Assembly (NCBI GenBank): GCA_021018995.1
Contig: CM037596.1
Location: 69,357,367 to 69,421,366 of the forward strand
Direction of reading: 5' to 3'
DNA: 64,000 bases
DNA from: Chloranthus sessilifolius
Taxonomy: Eukaryota > Streptophyta > Magnoliopsida > Chloranthales > Chloranthaceae
The translations under genes and the position numbers were made by a program. Under the pieces are notes generated by a model that searched no databases, had not been told where the DNA came from, and saw only the letters and a program-made list of their open reading frames with translations. The number at the start of each line of letters is the position of its first letter. Position 1 is the first letter of the stretch. This document shows positions 32,986-45,178 of the stretch, piece after piece.

Positions 32986-35334
32986 ATGTCTGGTGACGAA
33001 GGGCCGGATCCACATGAGGGGCCAGAGATGGCCTATGGTCCTCATGGGGAGCAGTTTATTGTTTCACAGCGCTCCTCTCAACCCTGGTACAAAATGCAAG
33101 GTGAAGCCGCCCGCATTGGCCTTCTTCATTGTCAGCACACCCACATTTCCAACTTCGAGATTGCTGGCCAGGTAAACTGATGAATCCTTTTCTTTTCCTT
33201 TGATGCCTTTCTCATACCCTTTTGCTCCTATTTGACAGATCCCCTTTGTTTGCAGCCTCTACCACACATCATGTTCCGGGGTGGCTGGTTCGTCCTCCAG
33301 CGCCTCGTACTCTATCTTCCCCCAGTGGTGAAGGACCTGCTTGCTCAAGCTAGTTTTGGGGACTTTATTTCTGCCCCGCGGTGAGGGCTGACACGGCCAA
33401 TCTGAAGGCCCTGATAGAGCGCTTTCGCCCTGAGACCATGACGTTTCATATGGCTATGGCTAAGATGATCCTTACACCCGCGGGCTGGTCCATAATTACT
33501 GGGGTTCACATCGGAGGGGTGCCAGTGACACCTTCCCGCACGCCTGATAGGGAGGAGGTGACTCGGCTGATAAGGGCCTACCCAACTTCTAGGAACGTTC
33601 GTGGTTCCGAATGGTTGGTTGGTTTGTTTGAGTCTCATGAGTTAGTGGATCTGAGCCAGCCTGATGCGGCCATTTATCTTGAGCCAGAGCGTGCACTGAT
33701 GCTGGCTTGTATTTCTCTGTTGTTCCTCTTGGGCAAGACTCTCCTTTCAAATACCAGCGGAGGGCGGGTCTCATTGTCCCTTCTCAGTCTTATGGTGAAC
33801 TGGGACACTATGCATCAGTTTGATTGGGGTAGTGCTGGTTATGCGGTGCTCATGTCTAGCCAGGTGCGGGCCGTACTTGGGGAGTTCAGCTCCGTTGTGG
33901 GCTTTTGGCCTACACTTGAGGTATTTTATACTTTGGTCTTAGTTCGTCCGACTTTTTCTTTTTTGGCATATCTATTTTTATCTGCTTGCTTTCTTAGGTT
34001 TGGGGGTATCTGCATTTCCAACCTGGTCGCCCTCTGCTTCTCTCCGAAGTTCCTACGTTCCCCCTTATGAGCAATTGGCACGCAAACCGCCGTCGGGACG
34101 TAGGCATGAAGCACCTGGAGTTAGGGCTGCGCTCTTAATTTGATCTGTTGATCCCTGAGCAGGTATAACAATTTCTCTCTTTGCAAATTTGATAGCTCTT
34201 TTATGCTGTGGGTTCTGACCAAATGTATATATCCCTCCTTTTTTTTGAGCAGGTCATCCTTGATCCCTACGTCGGATCCCCCTTCTGGGCCTTGGCTGTA
34301 GTGGGCCCCTCTCATTTTTTGTTAGACCGATGCATTATTTTCTTCTATGGGTCCTGGTCTCGGGTCTATTACCTAGGAGAGAGGGTGGTTCATCAGTATC
34401 GTCCTCTCTTCGCTGTGCCCCAAGCTCCTTCGACTGATGTATTGGCTCCTGAAGGTTCTACCGAAGTGCTTACCGCTCGCTTTCTCCACCACGGGGTCCC
34501 CATTGATGACCTTCTCTTTCCTGAGGGATATTAGATGTGGTATGAGTCTCTGCCCTATCGTTCTCTGCTGCCTCGATTAGTGCCCGATGCCAACTTTTTG
34601 GCTTTTGGTGGTCCACGATCTCAGGTAATGTTCTTTCCTCTTTCTATTTAGCAGCCTTCCATATGATTACCTTGATTGCCTTGCAATTTGAACCAAAAAT
34701 TATTTCTCTCCATAGTTTGGACAGGGTGACAATTCAGATGAGGGGGATGAGGCAGCTGCTCCCGATGAGGCTACCGGTGCTGGACCTTCCGACCCTTCGG
34801 GTGCTGGCGCTTCCTGCAGTTCGCCAGCTGAGGTCCAGGGGACTTTTAAGCACTTGGACGATGCCTTTCTGTAGCGTATGTGTGCCGATGTGGGTAAGAA
34901 GGCACGCATATCTGCTGAAGCTATTCGGATCCCACCCCCTGAGCTGATCCCTGGGGTAATCTCTCCGTTGTTACCTTGCTCTTCTATTTTCTTGGATCAT
35001 GACGATGACTTGTGTGGTTGATACCTCTCTCTTTTTTTGCCGTGCAGGATTATGAGTCGGCCGTGAACCAAGCTAAATACTACCGCAACATTGTCGGGCT
35101 TAGGGAGGCTAAGGTGGTGAGTGAATACTGACCGCACTTAATCATCTTCTTATTTATTTTCTGCTTGTTTCCCTACCTGACGGTCTTTGGTGTGTTTATG
35201 CAGCGTGCTCGTGAAAAGGAGTCGCGCTCTCTGCTCGACCGCATCTCTCAGATATGGACTCAAGTGGGGGAGACCCGTGCTTTTCAAAGCGCAACCCGTC
35301 GCCGGAAGAAATCAAAGGGGCCTGCTCGGGGCTA
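32986..35334 (+). pseudogene. Plant-mobile-domain (PMD) antisense cargo gene, spliced, degenerate
   Basis: The coding start is ATGTCTGGTGACGAAGG at 32986. The first segment ends at CCAG|GTAAAC (33171); the next begins after TTTGCAG (33256). Residues around 33400-33560 read LIERFRPETMTFHM then PAGWSIITGVHIGGVPV, the hallmark of the plant mobile domain, which is found in host proteins such as MAIN and in transposable elements. Later segments (about 34250-34530: SRVYYLGERVVHQY; 34712-34960, 35049-35118, 35203-35334) are separated by intron-like T-rich gaps with GT/AG edges. The last segment is Arg/Lys-rich and ends near 35334. It runs opposite to the retrotransposon genes. It has a few breaks; function is unknown. 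Confidence 0.65.
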
Positions 35335-35737
35335 GTTTATTTTCTTAAAATTTGAAAGAGTGAAACAGTTTAGACTTTGATTTATTGGGGATATGTAATA
35401 ATTCTTTTTTTTTTTTTTTTTTTTGAAGCAACAATTTTTTTTTTTTGGATGGTTTTATGATTTTCATGGTTTACATAAATGCTTCGTTTGGTTATCTCTC
35501 TGCTTTTATGGTTTCTTTTTTCTTGGCATGAAGCGGGCCAGAGCCCCTCCAATGATGGGGTTGAGCCCGTATGAGATTCCCTGTATATGACCACGGATAC
35601 CGCATCATCCGAGGGCTTCCCATGGGTGTGTGAGCGTGTCCGCCTGTGGGCTGCCCCAAGATAAAAAGTAGGCTAAGAGAAATCCGTTCCTCCCTTGGGG
35701 AAGTAGAAAAGAATGGGCTAATGTGAGGGGAATAACT
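35335..35737 (+). other. Region between the two cargo genes, left of the Athila-2 insertion
   Basis: T-runs and intergenic-looking sequence after the PMD gene; no ORF. It ends in a Tat-4 palindrome (35738-35757 plus 52678 onward) that is split by the composite insertion. Confidence 0.55.
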
Positions 35738-35752
35738 AGGCGTATATATTAT

Positions 35753-35757
35753 ATACG
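35753..35757. repeat. Target-site duplication, left copy (ATACG)
   Basis: ATACG directly precedes the LTR tip at 35758, and the same five bases follow the other tip at 52673-52677. Both belong to a Tat-4 palindrome. Confidence 0.93.
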
Positions 35758-37628
35758 TGTTGAGAACTAGAAATTACAATTCTCCACCCTTTAACCTAGG
35801 CCTTGATAGACCCTTGAGAGAATTAAATAAGTGTTTTAAGTGCTTGTATTATAGCTAACAATAAAGACAGGCTTAACCATGAAAGTGGCCTAAAAGTGCC
35901 AAAAAAATGATGATCCATGTTGATCCAAAGGAAGAAAGAGAAGGGACAACCTCACTAGCTGTCAAAATGTCTGAACTGAAGAGGCAAAGACCTGGTCTCA
36001 ACCCAGAAAAGAAATGTGGAGCAATTCGAACAGAAGAATGCACTACAGAGTGCTTTTCGAAAAGAATCTGAACATTTCGAAAAGAACCTGAACTTTGCGA
36101 AAAGAACTAAAAGCTCCAGGCTTAGTTTTTGAAGAGCACCTGAACTCTTCGAAAGGATGTCTGACCTATTCGAAAAGAAGAGAACTCCTTGCGAACAGAA
36201 CCTGAACTTTGCGAAAAGAGCTTTAGAAGTCACAGTACCTTGCGAAAAGTTCCCCAAACTATGCGAAATGGTATTCTGGAGATTCCTAGCGTCTACAAGG
36301 ATAATTCAGTAATATTTTACACGCGCCCCAATGCATTTAAAAACCCAGGGACATTCCAGAAGATTCTGAGCACGAAGCAAAGGCATATTCCACCCCATGT
36401 GAGAGCCCGAAGATGAAATCCATTGGCGGGAACTTCTAGAAGTTCTAATAGATTTTTCGAGTTACATAACAGAATTGATGCTTCTTTCATCTAATTGGCT
36501 GAACCAAATCAAGCAATTCTAATTGGCCAAAACAGATCTGGATCCTCGTGCTTGACTACCATTGGTTGATATAGATCTGACCAATTCTGATTGGTCGATA
36601 CACATCTGAGCTAGACCTGGGGGAAACTATAAATAGATGAACCATTTGCCCAATTTGGGTGTCCAGATTTTGAGTTTCATTTCTGTTGCTCCATTTCCAA
36701 TTCAGATAGCTTGTCAGAAACTCTTGTAGTAGCCTAACTTTTACATGCAATTGAGAGCTGTGAGATACTTTTGTAATTCAAAAGAGAATTGTATTCAAGA
36801 CTACAAATCTGAGAGCTGTTTAAGCTATGCTCTGTAATTGTAATGGTGAATTTGAAAAGGTTGGTGTGAACCGTACGTTCTCAATTGGATTCCTGTTGAG
36901 GGTTCCCTGTGATCTCCTTATTGCACTAGACTCCTTTAGATTTACTATTTTTCAAGCAATTTCCCTTGATTCATTATCCCTGTGGGAATTAGTGTTTGTA
37001 ACCTAATCTTTCACAGCATTTGTAGTGGTGTTTCTTATTCTGAATTGAGGGTTCAGATTAAAGACTATTGGATGGTCTGTGGCCATTGAAGTGGACATAC
37101 CATAGCCATAAGTTTAACTCTAATCCTTGATTTAGATTACTTCCTCTTACATCTGTGCTTGTAGCCAGATGAAGATTGGATCATCTCTCATTTGATCTAC
37201 ATTTATTCTCATTTTATTTTAAGAATCAAATCAACGTTAGATATTATTTCTCCATTCTTATTAATTTATATCAAAATCTCCCCAACTCAGATCTGGATAA
37301 TTTAGTTTAATCTTTACTTTTATCGTTTAGTTAATGTGAAAAATTCAACCTCCCATCTTATGTGCTTTGTAGATAGGATCAGAGGCCAGATCTGGTAGCT
37401 CAGATTTGGAGGTTTATCTTACATTTTAAATAAATTCTCTGTGGACGATCTTTTACTCACTTATATTTAAAACTTGCTACAATTGGCCCTGACCTTGCAG
37501 GCGAATTTACTTCTCTCTGTGCTGATATTTCTTTATTCTTTTTAGTTTTCCAAATTCAGTACAATTTATTATTTGTAAGTCTGTTTTCAAAACACAAATA
37601 AATCATGCACACTTAGAAGTTAGCAACA
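35758..37628 (+). repeat. Athila-2 LTR, plus orientation (1871 bp)
   Basis: Starts TGTTGAGAAC and ends TTAGCAACA. A TATA box (CTATAAATAG) is at about 36628-36637. U3 between about 36000 and 36270 is dense in TTCGAAAAG and TTGCGAAAAG words. It is homologous along its full length to 40155-42026 in inverse orientation, about 95% by eye. Confidence 0.95.
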
Positions 37629-37634
37629 CGTTTT

Positions 37635-37652
37635 TGGCGCTGCTGCCGGGGA
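37635..37652 (+). promoter_or_regulatory. Athila-2 primer-binding site
   Basis: TGGCGCTGCTGCCGGGGA, six bases after the LTR end; tRNA-Asp type with two differences from TGGCGCCGTTGCCGGGGA. Confidence 0.85.
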
Positions 37653-37830
37653 ATTTGTTTTAAAATAGGTAGACCTAAGTTTTCATTTTGTTTTTATCTT
37701 TACATTGGTGCTAACTGTTCTATTGTTTAAATCTGTGCAGTTATCCATATACATTTTGAAGCGTGGAATCTACTTTAAAAGGAATTCTGAAGGTTTACTG
37801 TGCATAATTTGATTCTCGATTCTGTGTTGT

Positions 37831-39300
37831 ATGTTTGGTAGGAGGACTCTCAGCCCTGAGATTGTCCCTCTAAATTTAAAAGTTGAAAGGCTACTACGAA
37901 CCAGACAATCATCACAGAATTCTGTTGAAACAGCTACTATGGGTGAAGAACCTCGACTTTTGAGGGATTATTTTGCACCTGATACCTATAATTCTTCATT
38001 TTGCATTCAATTTCCTACTGTTAAAGGAAATTATGAGATCAAATCATCAACTATCCAAATGCTTCCTTCCTTCCATGGGTTGAGTAAGGAAGATCCATAC
38101 AAACATGTGGATGAATTCTTGTCTCTTTGCACCACATTCAACATAGCTGGACTTGGTCCAGAAGCAACCAAGCTTAGGCTCTTTCCTTTTTCATTAAAGG
38201 ACAAAGCTAGAGCATGGTTGTCTATGTTAGCACCAAACAGTATCACTTCTTGGAATGATTTGCAGTGTCAATTTTTAGCTAAATATTTTCCTATGGCTAA
38301 AACAAGCCAGTTGAGATAAAGTATTATTTCCTTCTCACAACATTCAACTGAAACTTTCCATGAAGCATGGGAAAGATTTAAAGAAATTTTAAGGCAATGT
38401 CCTCATCATCAAATCCCTCGATGACAGCTTGTTCAAAGCTTCTATCAAGGAATTGATCAAAAGGGCAAGAATATGGTAGATGCTTCCTGTGGAGGCACTT
38501 ACTTGAAAAAAATAGTTGAGGAGGTCTGGGATTTATTTGAAGTAATTGGTGAAAATTCAACTCAATAGGAATCTTTGTCAAGAGATATTGAGAATCTTGC
38601 TAGGTTAAACACTCAGCAAACCACCAAAGGAAAGATTTATGAGGTGAATGAGTTAGAAAGGAAGATGGATAATTTAACCACAAAGTTTGATAGATTGATG
38701 GACTCACTTAAAAATCCAATGGTTGCAAGAGTAGAGGAGGCATGTCTGATATGCCAGTCCCCTACTCATTCATATGATCAATGTCCTGCTGCACCACAGT
38801 TCCCAGATCTAGTGGTGGAACAAGCTCATGCTGCCCAATCATTTGGATAAATGCAGTCAAATGAATATGCATGGAGAGGGCACCCCAATTTAAGGTGGAG
38901 CTAGGGCAATTATCAATTGCAATAGTAGCAGCAATCAAAGAACCAAGTACCTTTCAAAACTGCTCAGCCTTATCAGCAGAATTTTTATACCAAGCCAACT
39001 TTTCAGCAGCCCATTCCACAACAACCTATATAGCAATCTGCTCCAGTTCAAGCCCCTTCCAGATCCCCTTCTTTTGAAGATCAAGTTCTAAATTCACTCT
39101 AAAATTTAAGGTCTTTAACTCAGACTGTAAACTTTCATAGTCAGAGCATAAAGAAGATTGAAGAAACATTGGGTCAACTTTCAAATACTTTGGCCAAAAG
39201 AGAGGAAGGAAGGTTACCCAGCCAACCTTTGAACAATCCCAAAGGACAGTTCATGGTTGGAGAGGCTTCTGTTTCACATGAAGAAGTAAAACTGTCACAA
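37831..39300 (+). pseudogene. Athila-2 gag, plus-strand copy
   Basis: Open 162-residue start (37831-38319) with the Gag core blocks IQMLPSFHGLSKEDP, KHVDEFLSLC and LRLFPFSLKDKARAWL. A second open frame (38575-38850) holds a coiled-coil-like part and a knuckle-like CLICQSPTHSYDQC pattern. A Gln-rich zone follows, homologous to the Athila-1 and minus-strand copies. About four breaks are present. Gag would package element RNA. Confidence 0.88.
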
Positions 39301-39526
39301 CTTTGAGAAGTAGAAGAATTGTAAATAACAAAGTGGGTACTGACAGAGAAGAAGAAAAAATTGAGGAAAATGATAGAGATATGCAGAGCAAACATGATGT
39401 TAGCATTAAAATGATGTACCTCTGAAAAATCAAAAAAATGAAAAATAGAAAAATCAAAAATATTCAAATGATGTTTCTAAAGTTGTAGATGAAGGACTAG
39501 TTCCGCATTTACCATTTCCTCATGCC

Positions 39527-40146
39527 ATGAAATCTACTTCCCCTTTTGATAAAGGGAACACAAAAATAGATGAAATGATGGAGACTTTCAAGCAAGTCAA
39601 GATAAATCTACCTCTGCCTGATGCAATCAAACAAATTCCAGCATATGCAAAATTTCTGAAAGATATTTGCACTCACAAAACACACTCTAGGATACAGTTA
39701 TCCAAGAAGGTCTTTGCAGTGGAAAGAGTTAATCAGGTGTTGTCCATTACCACACCTCCTAAACTTCAAGATCCTAGAATCCCCACAATCCCTTGCATTA
39801 TTGGGGAACATACCATTGAAAAGGCTTTATTAGATTTGGGTGCTAGTGTCAACCTGCTTCCATATTCTGTATATGAGAAACTAGGTTTGGGAGAATTAAA
39901 ACTCACTCATGTGGTTTTACAACTAGCAGACAGATCTAAAAGAAAGCCAGTTGGGATGATTGAGGATGTATTGATAGGAGTAGATAAGTTTTTCTACCCT
40001 GCTGATTTTCTGGTATTGGACATGGAACCTATAAAAAGCAAAACATCCATCCCTGTCATTTTGGGGAGACCATTCCTGGCTACAGCCAATGCTTGCCTTC
40101 AATGCAGGTCTGATATTATGGAAGTCTCTTTTGGAAATATGAAGGT
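39527..40146 (+). pseudogene. Athila-2 protease, plus-strand copy (cut at a rearrangement junction)
   Basis: The frame carries FDKGNTKIDEMMETFKQVK, then ALLDLGASVNLLPYSVYEKL (protease active-site loop) and VILGRPFLATANA. Similarity to the minus-strand copy (50135-50800) ends at about 40146, where the sequence passes into the LTR boundary at 40147-40155. Reverse transcriptase does not follow in this orientation. Confidence 0.88.
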
Positions 40147-40154
40147 CAAAAACT

Positions 40155-42026
40155 TGTTGCTAACTTCTAAGTGTGCATGATTTATTTGTGTTTTGAAAAC
40201 AGACTTACAAATAATGAATTGTACTGAATTTGGAAAACTAAAAAGAATAAAGAAATATCAGCACAAAGAGAAGTAAATTCGCCAGCAAGGTCAGGGCCAA
40301 TTGTAGCAAGTTTTAAATGTAAGTGAGTAAAAGATCGTCCACAGAGAATTTATTTAAAATGTAAGATAAACCTCCAGATCTGAGCTACCAGATCTGGCCT
40401 CTGATTCTATCTACAAAGCACATAAGATGGGAGGTTGAATTTGTCACATTAACTAAATGATAAAAGTAAAGATTAAACTAAATGATCCAGATCTGAGTTG
40501 GGGAGATTTTGATGTAAATTAATATGAATGGAGAAATAATATCTAATGTTGATTTGGTTCTTGAAACAAAATGAAAATAAATATAGACCAAATGAGAGAT
40601 GATCCAATCTTCATCTGGCTACAAGCACAGATGTAAGAGGAAGTAATATAAATCAAGGATTAGAGTTAAACTTATGGCTATGGTATGTCCACTTCAATGG
40701 CCACAGACCATCCAATAGTCTTTAATCTAAACCCTCAATTCAGAACAAGAAATACCACTACAAATGTTGTGAAAGATTAGGTTACAAACACTAATTCTCA
40801 CAGGGATAATGAATCAAGGGAAATTGCTTGAAAAATAGTAAATCTAAAGGAGTCTAGTGCAATAAGGAGATCACAGGGAATCCTCAACACGAATCCAATT
40901 GAGAACATACGGTTCACAGCAACCTTTTCAAATTCTCCATTACAATTACAGAGCACAGCTTAAACAGCTCTCGGATTTGTAGTCTTGAATACAATTCTCT
41001 TTTGAATTACAAAAGTATCTCACAGCTCTCAATTGCAAGTAAAAGTTAGGCTATTACAAGAGTTTCAGACAAGCTATCTAAATTGAAAATGGAGCAGCAT
41101 AAATGATAACTCAAAATCTGGATACCCAAATTGGGAAAATGGTTCATCTATTTATAGTTTCCCCCAGGTCTAGCTCAGATGTGTATCGACCAATCAGAAT
41201 TGGTCAGATCTGTATCAACCAATGGCAGTCAAGCACGAGGATCCAAATCTGTTTTGGCCAATCAGAATTGCTTGATTTGGTTCAGCCAATCAGATGATAG
41301 AAGCATCAATTCTGTTATATAACTCGACAAATCTGTTAGAACTTCTAGAAGTTCCCGCCAACTGATTTCATCTTCGGGTGCTCACATGGGGTGGAATATG
41401 CCTTTGCTTTCTGCTCAGAGTCTTCAGGAATGTCCCTAGGTTTTTAAATGTATTGGGGCGCGTGCAAAAGATTACTGAATTACCCTTGCAGACGCTAGGA
41501 ATCTCCAGAATACCATTTCGCATAGTTTGGGGAACTTTTCGCAAGGTACTGTGACTTCTGAAGCTCTTTTCGTAAATTTCAGGTTCTGTTCGCAAGGAGT
41601 TCTCTTCTTTTCGAATAGGTCAGACATCCTTTCAAAGAGTTCAGGTGCTCTTCGAAAACTAAGCCTGGAGCTTTTAGTTCTTTTCGCAAAGTTCAGGTTC
41701 TTTTTGAAATGTTCAGATTCTTTTCGAAAAGCACTTTGTAGTACATTCTTCTGTTCGAATTGCTCCATATTTCTTTTTTGGGTTGAGACCAGGTCTTTGC
41801 CTCTTCAGTTCAGGCATTTTGACCGCTAATGAGGTTGTCCCTTCTCTTTCTTCCTTTGGATCAACATGGATCATCATCTTTTTGGCACTTTTAGGTCGCT
41901 TTCATGGTTAAGCCTATCTTTATTGTTAGCTGTAATACAAGCACTTAAAACACTTATTTAGTTCTCTCAAGGGTCTATCAAGGCCTAGGTTAAAGGGTGG
42001 AGAATGGTATTTTCTAGTTCTCAACA
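40155..42026 (-). repeat. Athila-2 LTR, minus orientation (1872 bp), internal
   Basis: Element sense: TGTTGAGAAC at 42026 to TTAGCAACA at 40155. The TATA box is at plus 41148-41157 and the TTCGAAAAG-type cluster at about 41515-41770. A polypurine tract abuts one side (42027-42038). The other side has the spacer bases (CAAAAACT, plus 40147-40154) that normally join the LTR to the primer site. Confidence 0.95.
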
Positions 42027-43993
42027 CACCCCCAAACCTAAGCTTTGCTAGTCCCTGAGCAAAAGATAAAATTAAAAATAGAATAAAAAACCACTTTTGT
42101 AGGGAACACAGTTGCATTTAGCATATGCAACAAGCCTTTTAAACCCCGAGGTGATCCCTAGTGGAGGAGTGAAGTCTCTTGAGGGTTTTCAGTGAAGGTA
42201 CCCACAAACTTCTCCAATAAATTTGTGAATATCAATGTAGTTCTGTTAAAGCAGAATTTTATCCAGTCAGGTTATTCACACCTGCATCAGTCAAGCTGTA
42301 AAAAGATCTTTAAAAAAAACATTAGTTTAAAACTAAAATTCAGTTGTAATTCCTTTTGCCATTCACTTAGTTGGTGTCAAAAAGATTTTATAAGAAAAAT
42401 TAATGAAAAGCTTGCCTTCTATTTGAAAATTCAGTTTTGATGTTACCCCAAATAATTTGATTTCAAACTCAACTCTTACCAGGGTTTTCACTCACCATGC
42501 AAATATGAGGGTTGTACTATTTCACACAACTCAAGAGCAATTATAGTCCTCAAATAGGACTGTAAGCAAGAGCATAGGCATTGCTTTTCAGTTCTGAATC
42601 TACTGCTCTTTTCTCCATAGATTACACAAATCCTTATCTCCATGTGACAGCTCAATCCATCATTGATCAGTAAGGACTTTGATTTGGGTGGTACTGTGGC
42701 TTATGAGTGAACTTTATCAAGAATAAAGAGGTGGAATGGAGTTCAAAATTGAGAAGTCAGTCAAGGTAAGGAAGTGGGAGACACATCTTCTTTATTTCAG
42801 CACAATTTCATATTCTTCTTGGAATTTTCAGAGCCAAAGTGGCCATCTTTTTCTCTTTCTTTTTTTAAATTCCCAATGACATGACTTTTTTTGACTTTTT
42901 TCCTTTTCAAAGCAACATTGACTGGAGTACAACATTTCTTTCATTGATACATCATTGCCTTCAGTTATTTTTCTTCTTCTTTTACCAAACTATTACCCAA
43001 CTCTCCTTTCTTCAGCTTCCTTTCCTTTACCTTCTGAATTTTCAAAGTGAGGGTTAGGCTCAATGAGGTTGATTAGGTTGGTTGATGAGGTTACAAAGAA
43101 ATCTTGGGTTTATAAGGCTCAACTGGTGTGTATCAAAGGCAGTTTCAAAAGGTGGGGCTTTTTGAAGTTCAAACTGTCCAAAAGGAGGCCTTACATCATG
43201 TCTTTAATATCATGATTGCTGTCAAGTTATTTCAATTTGAATATGTGTAACTTCTAGTGATAGTAAGCAGGTTCAAATAGTCCCTAGAGCTGAAAAAATT
43301 GCCAATTCATATCTCCAAAGAATACATTTCAGGCCCAAGTCTCACTGGGTGTAGTTTTCTATCAAATTCCTGAGGTATATCATCACTGTTTTCTCTCCTT
43401 TTAGGTTTACTAAAACATCAATTTTTATTTTGAAAATTTTCTGACATTCCCTTCATGAAGGTATTGGAATTACACTAAAAATCAGTTTTAAAAGTTTTAA
43501 CTTCCTCATTTTTCAGGTGTGAAATCACTTTATTTTAAAAAATTCTACTGATGATCAGTTGCATTAATGTTAACTCAATTATTGGCATTTCTGCCACACC
43601 CCCAAACCTATGGTGAGCAGGGTCCGCACTGGTCCGAAGTGTATTAGCAAAGAAAAGAAACAAGCAACCAGAAATCATAATGACAAGAAGAAAGAAAAGA
43701 AATGCACAATGTATGTACAATGTATTAACACAAAACCAAAATTTTATATTATAGATTCATAAAACAGATATGTACAATGGATTCTAATAACTGGAGTCAA
43801 AGTCTGTATCATAAGTTGGTTCAATGGGATCAGAACTGGAGTCACTGTCAGAGTTAGAATTAGAATCAGTATTGGAGTCTGAACTCGATTTGGCCTTTTC
43901 CTAGATTGTGGCTTGCAGCTCGGTGTATTCCTCATCTTTGATCTTTTTAGTGAGGCCAATATACTTTTCAAGTCTAGTAGTCCTCAATTTTTC
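42027..43993 (-). other. Athila-2 polypurine tract and 3' UTR
   Basis: The purine tract (42027-42038 on the minus strand) is followed by about 1.9 kb without conserved coding sequence, parallel in layout to 607-2381 of Athila-1. Confidence 0.7.
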
Positions 43994-45108
43994 CTATTCA
44001 AGCTGTGCTTGCAACATGGTAACCTTGTGCTGCTCACTCCTAATCATCTGAAAAGTTTGGCCCAGCAGGTCCTGCATCTTCTCCCTCTCAAATTTCATGA
44101 ACAACTCCAATTTTCGAATCTGGTCTTCATAAGTGGTTCTAATGTAAGCTTGCAGATCAGCTAACCCCTTGAGAACATCACGACAGATATAAGGGTTCTC
44201 TTCCATGTCCCTTTTGAGAGTGGCAAATCTGGGAATGGGAATGGAATGGTAGGGGACCAAAGGTATCTTAGCTATGGGAGTGGGAGAAGAGGAGTCCAAA
44301 AGAATGACCTTAGGGTCGGTCTGAGTGGCTTGATCAGAAAAAGTGAGGAGAGGTGAAGGGGACTCAATAGGAAATACCTCAGGTTCTGTTTGGGTAGCAT
44401 GGGCAGTAGTGGTGAGGGTGGGTGGATCAATAAATGCTACCTCAGGTTCTGTTTGGGTAGCATGGTGATCAACAGCAGGTACAGTGGCTAAAGTAGTTGT
44501 GTGGGATGTGGAGGCTAAGGTTTGGAGAAGGGCATTGGTCACAGACTGATTGTCTATGTTGATCTGTAGTTGGGCTTGGATGGATTGGAGAAAGGTAAAT
44601 ATTCGGCTAATTGATTCAGGTGTGGGTGTGGTATGCATAGTAGGGACTAGTAAAACTGAAGTGGATGGTTGAGGTGCAATGGGTGAAATTGTTGTAGAGG
44701 GTGAAGTAGCCAAATGAATGAAATGAGGAGGGTCAGGTATAGGGACAGATTCAAGCCCAATATTCTCTAAAATAGATCCCATCAGTGATGAATAGGCCTC
44801 TGTAGTGAATATCTCAGGTTCAGTTTGGGTATGAGTTACTTCAGGTGTATGAGTTAAATGAGCAGGTGAACCTGAGAAGCTTTGGAGAAGGGGGGTGCTT
44901 TGAGATGGTTCGACAAAATCTGGGGCCATATCTTGGTCATTGTTAGGAGAAATTGGTGGTGTGAGTATGGCTGGAGTAGATGGTGTAGAGGAGGAATGCA
45001 GAGGATTATGTTGGTTATGGGAGATGGGATTGCTTGAATTGGTGCAAGAATAGGAGTTGGGCTAGGTGAGGTAGGTAAGATGACAATTTCTTCAAGAAGG
45101 TGCACCAA
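43994..45108 (-). CDS. Athila-2 third ORF, C-terminal part with TQT motifs and coiled coil
   Basis: The 311-residue frame 43994-44929 (MAPDFVEPSQ...) is open. It is a Ser/Thr/Pro-rich, probably disordered protein with four TQT motifs (THTQTEPEI at residue 34; HATQTEPEV at 158 and 179; QATQTDPKV at 202), then a C-terminal coiled-coil-like stretch (IRKLELFMKFEREKMQDL, about 265-311). A further frame upstream (44854-45108) continues the Pro/Ser-rich style. There is no signal peptide or membrane segment, so nothing supports an envelope protein. A second copy lies at 51557-52628 in the opposite orientation, about 94% alike at protein level by eye. The role is unknown. Confidence 0.6.
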
Positions 45109-45178
45109 GAGCTGGACACTGACAGATGGACAGCTTGCTCAATGTCATAGAGGTAAAATAGGTGCACTAAAGAGCTGG

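Noticed and set aside
32986-35334. PMD gene as a free-standing host gene
   Set aside because: It lies between 3' UTR parts of Tat-4, its promoter carries the element's own palindromes, and a sibling leader exists in Tat-A2 at 27300-27710.
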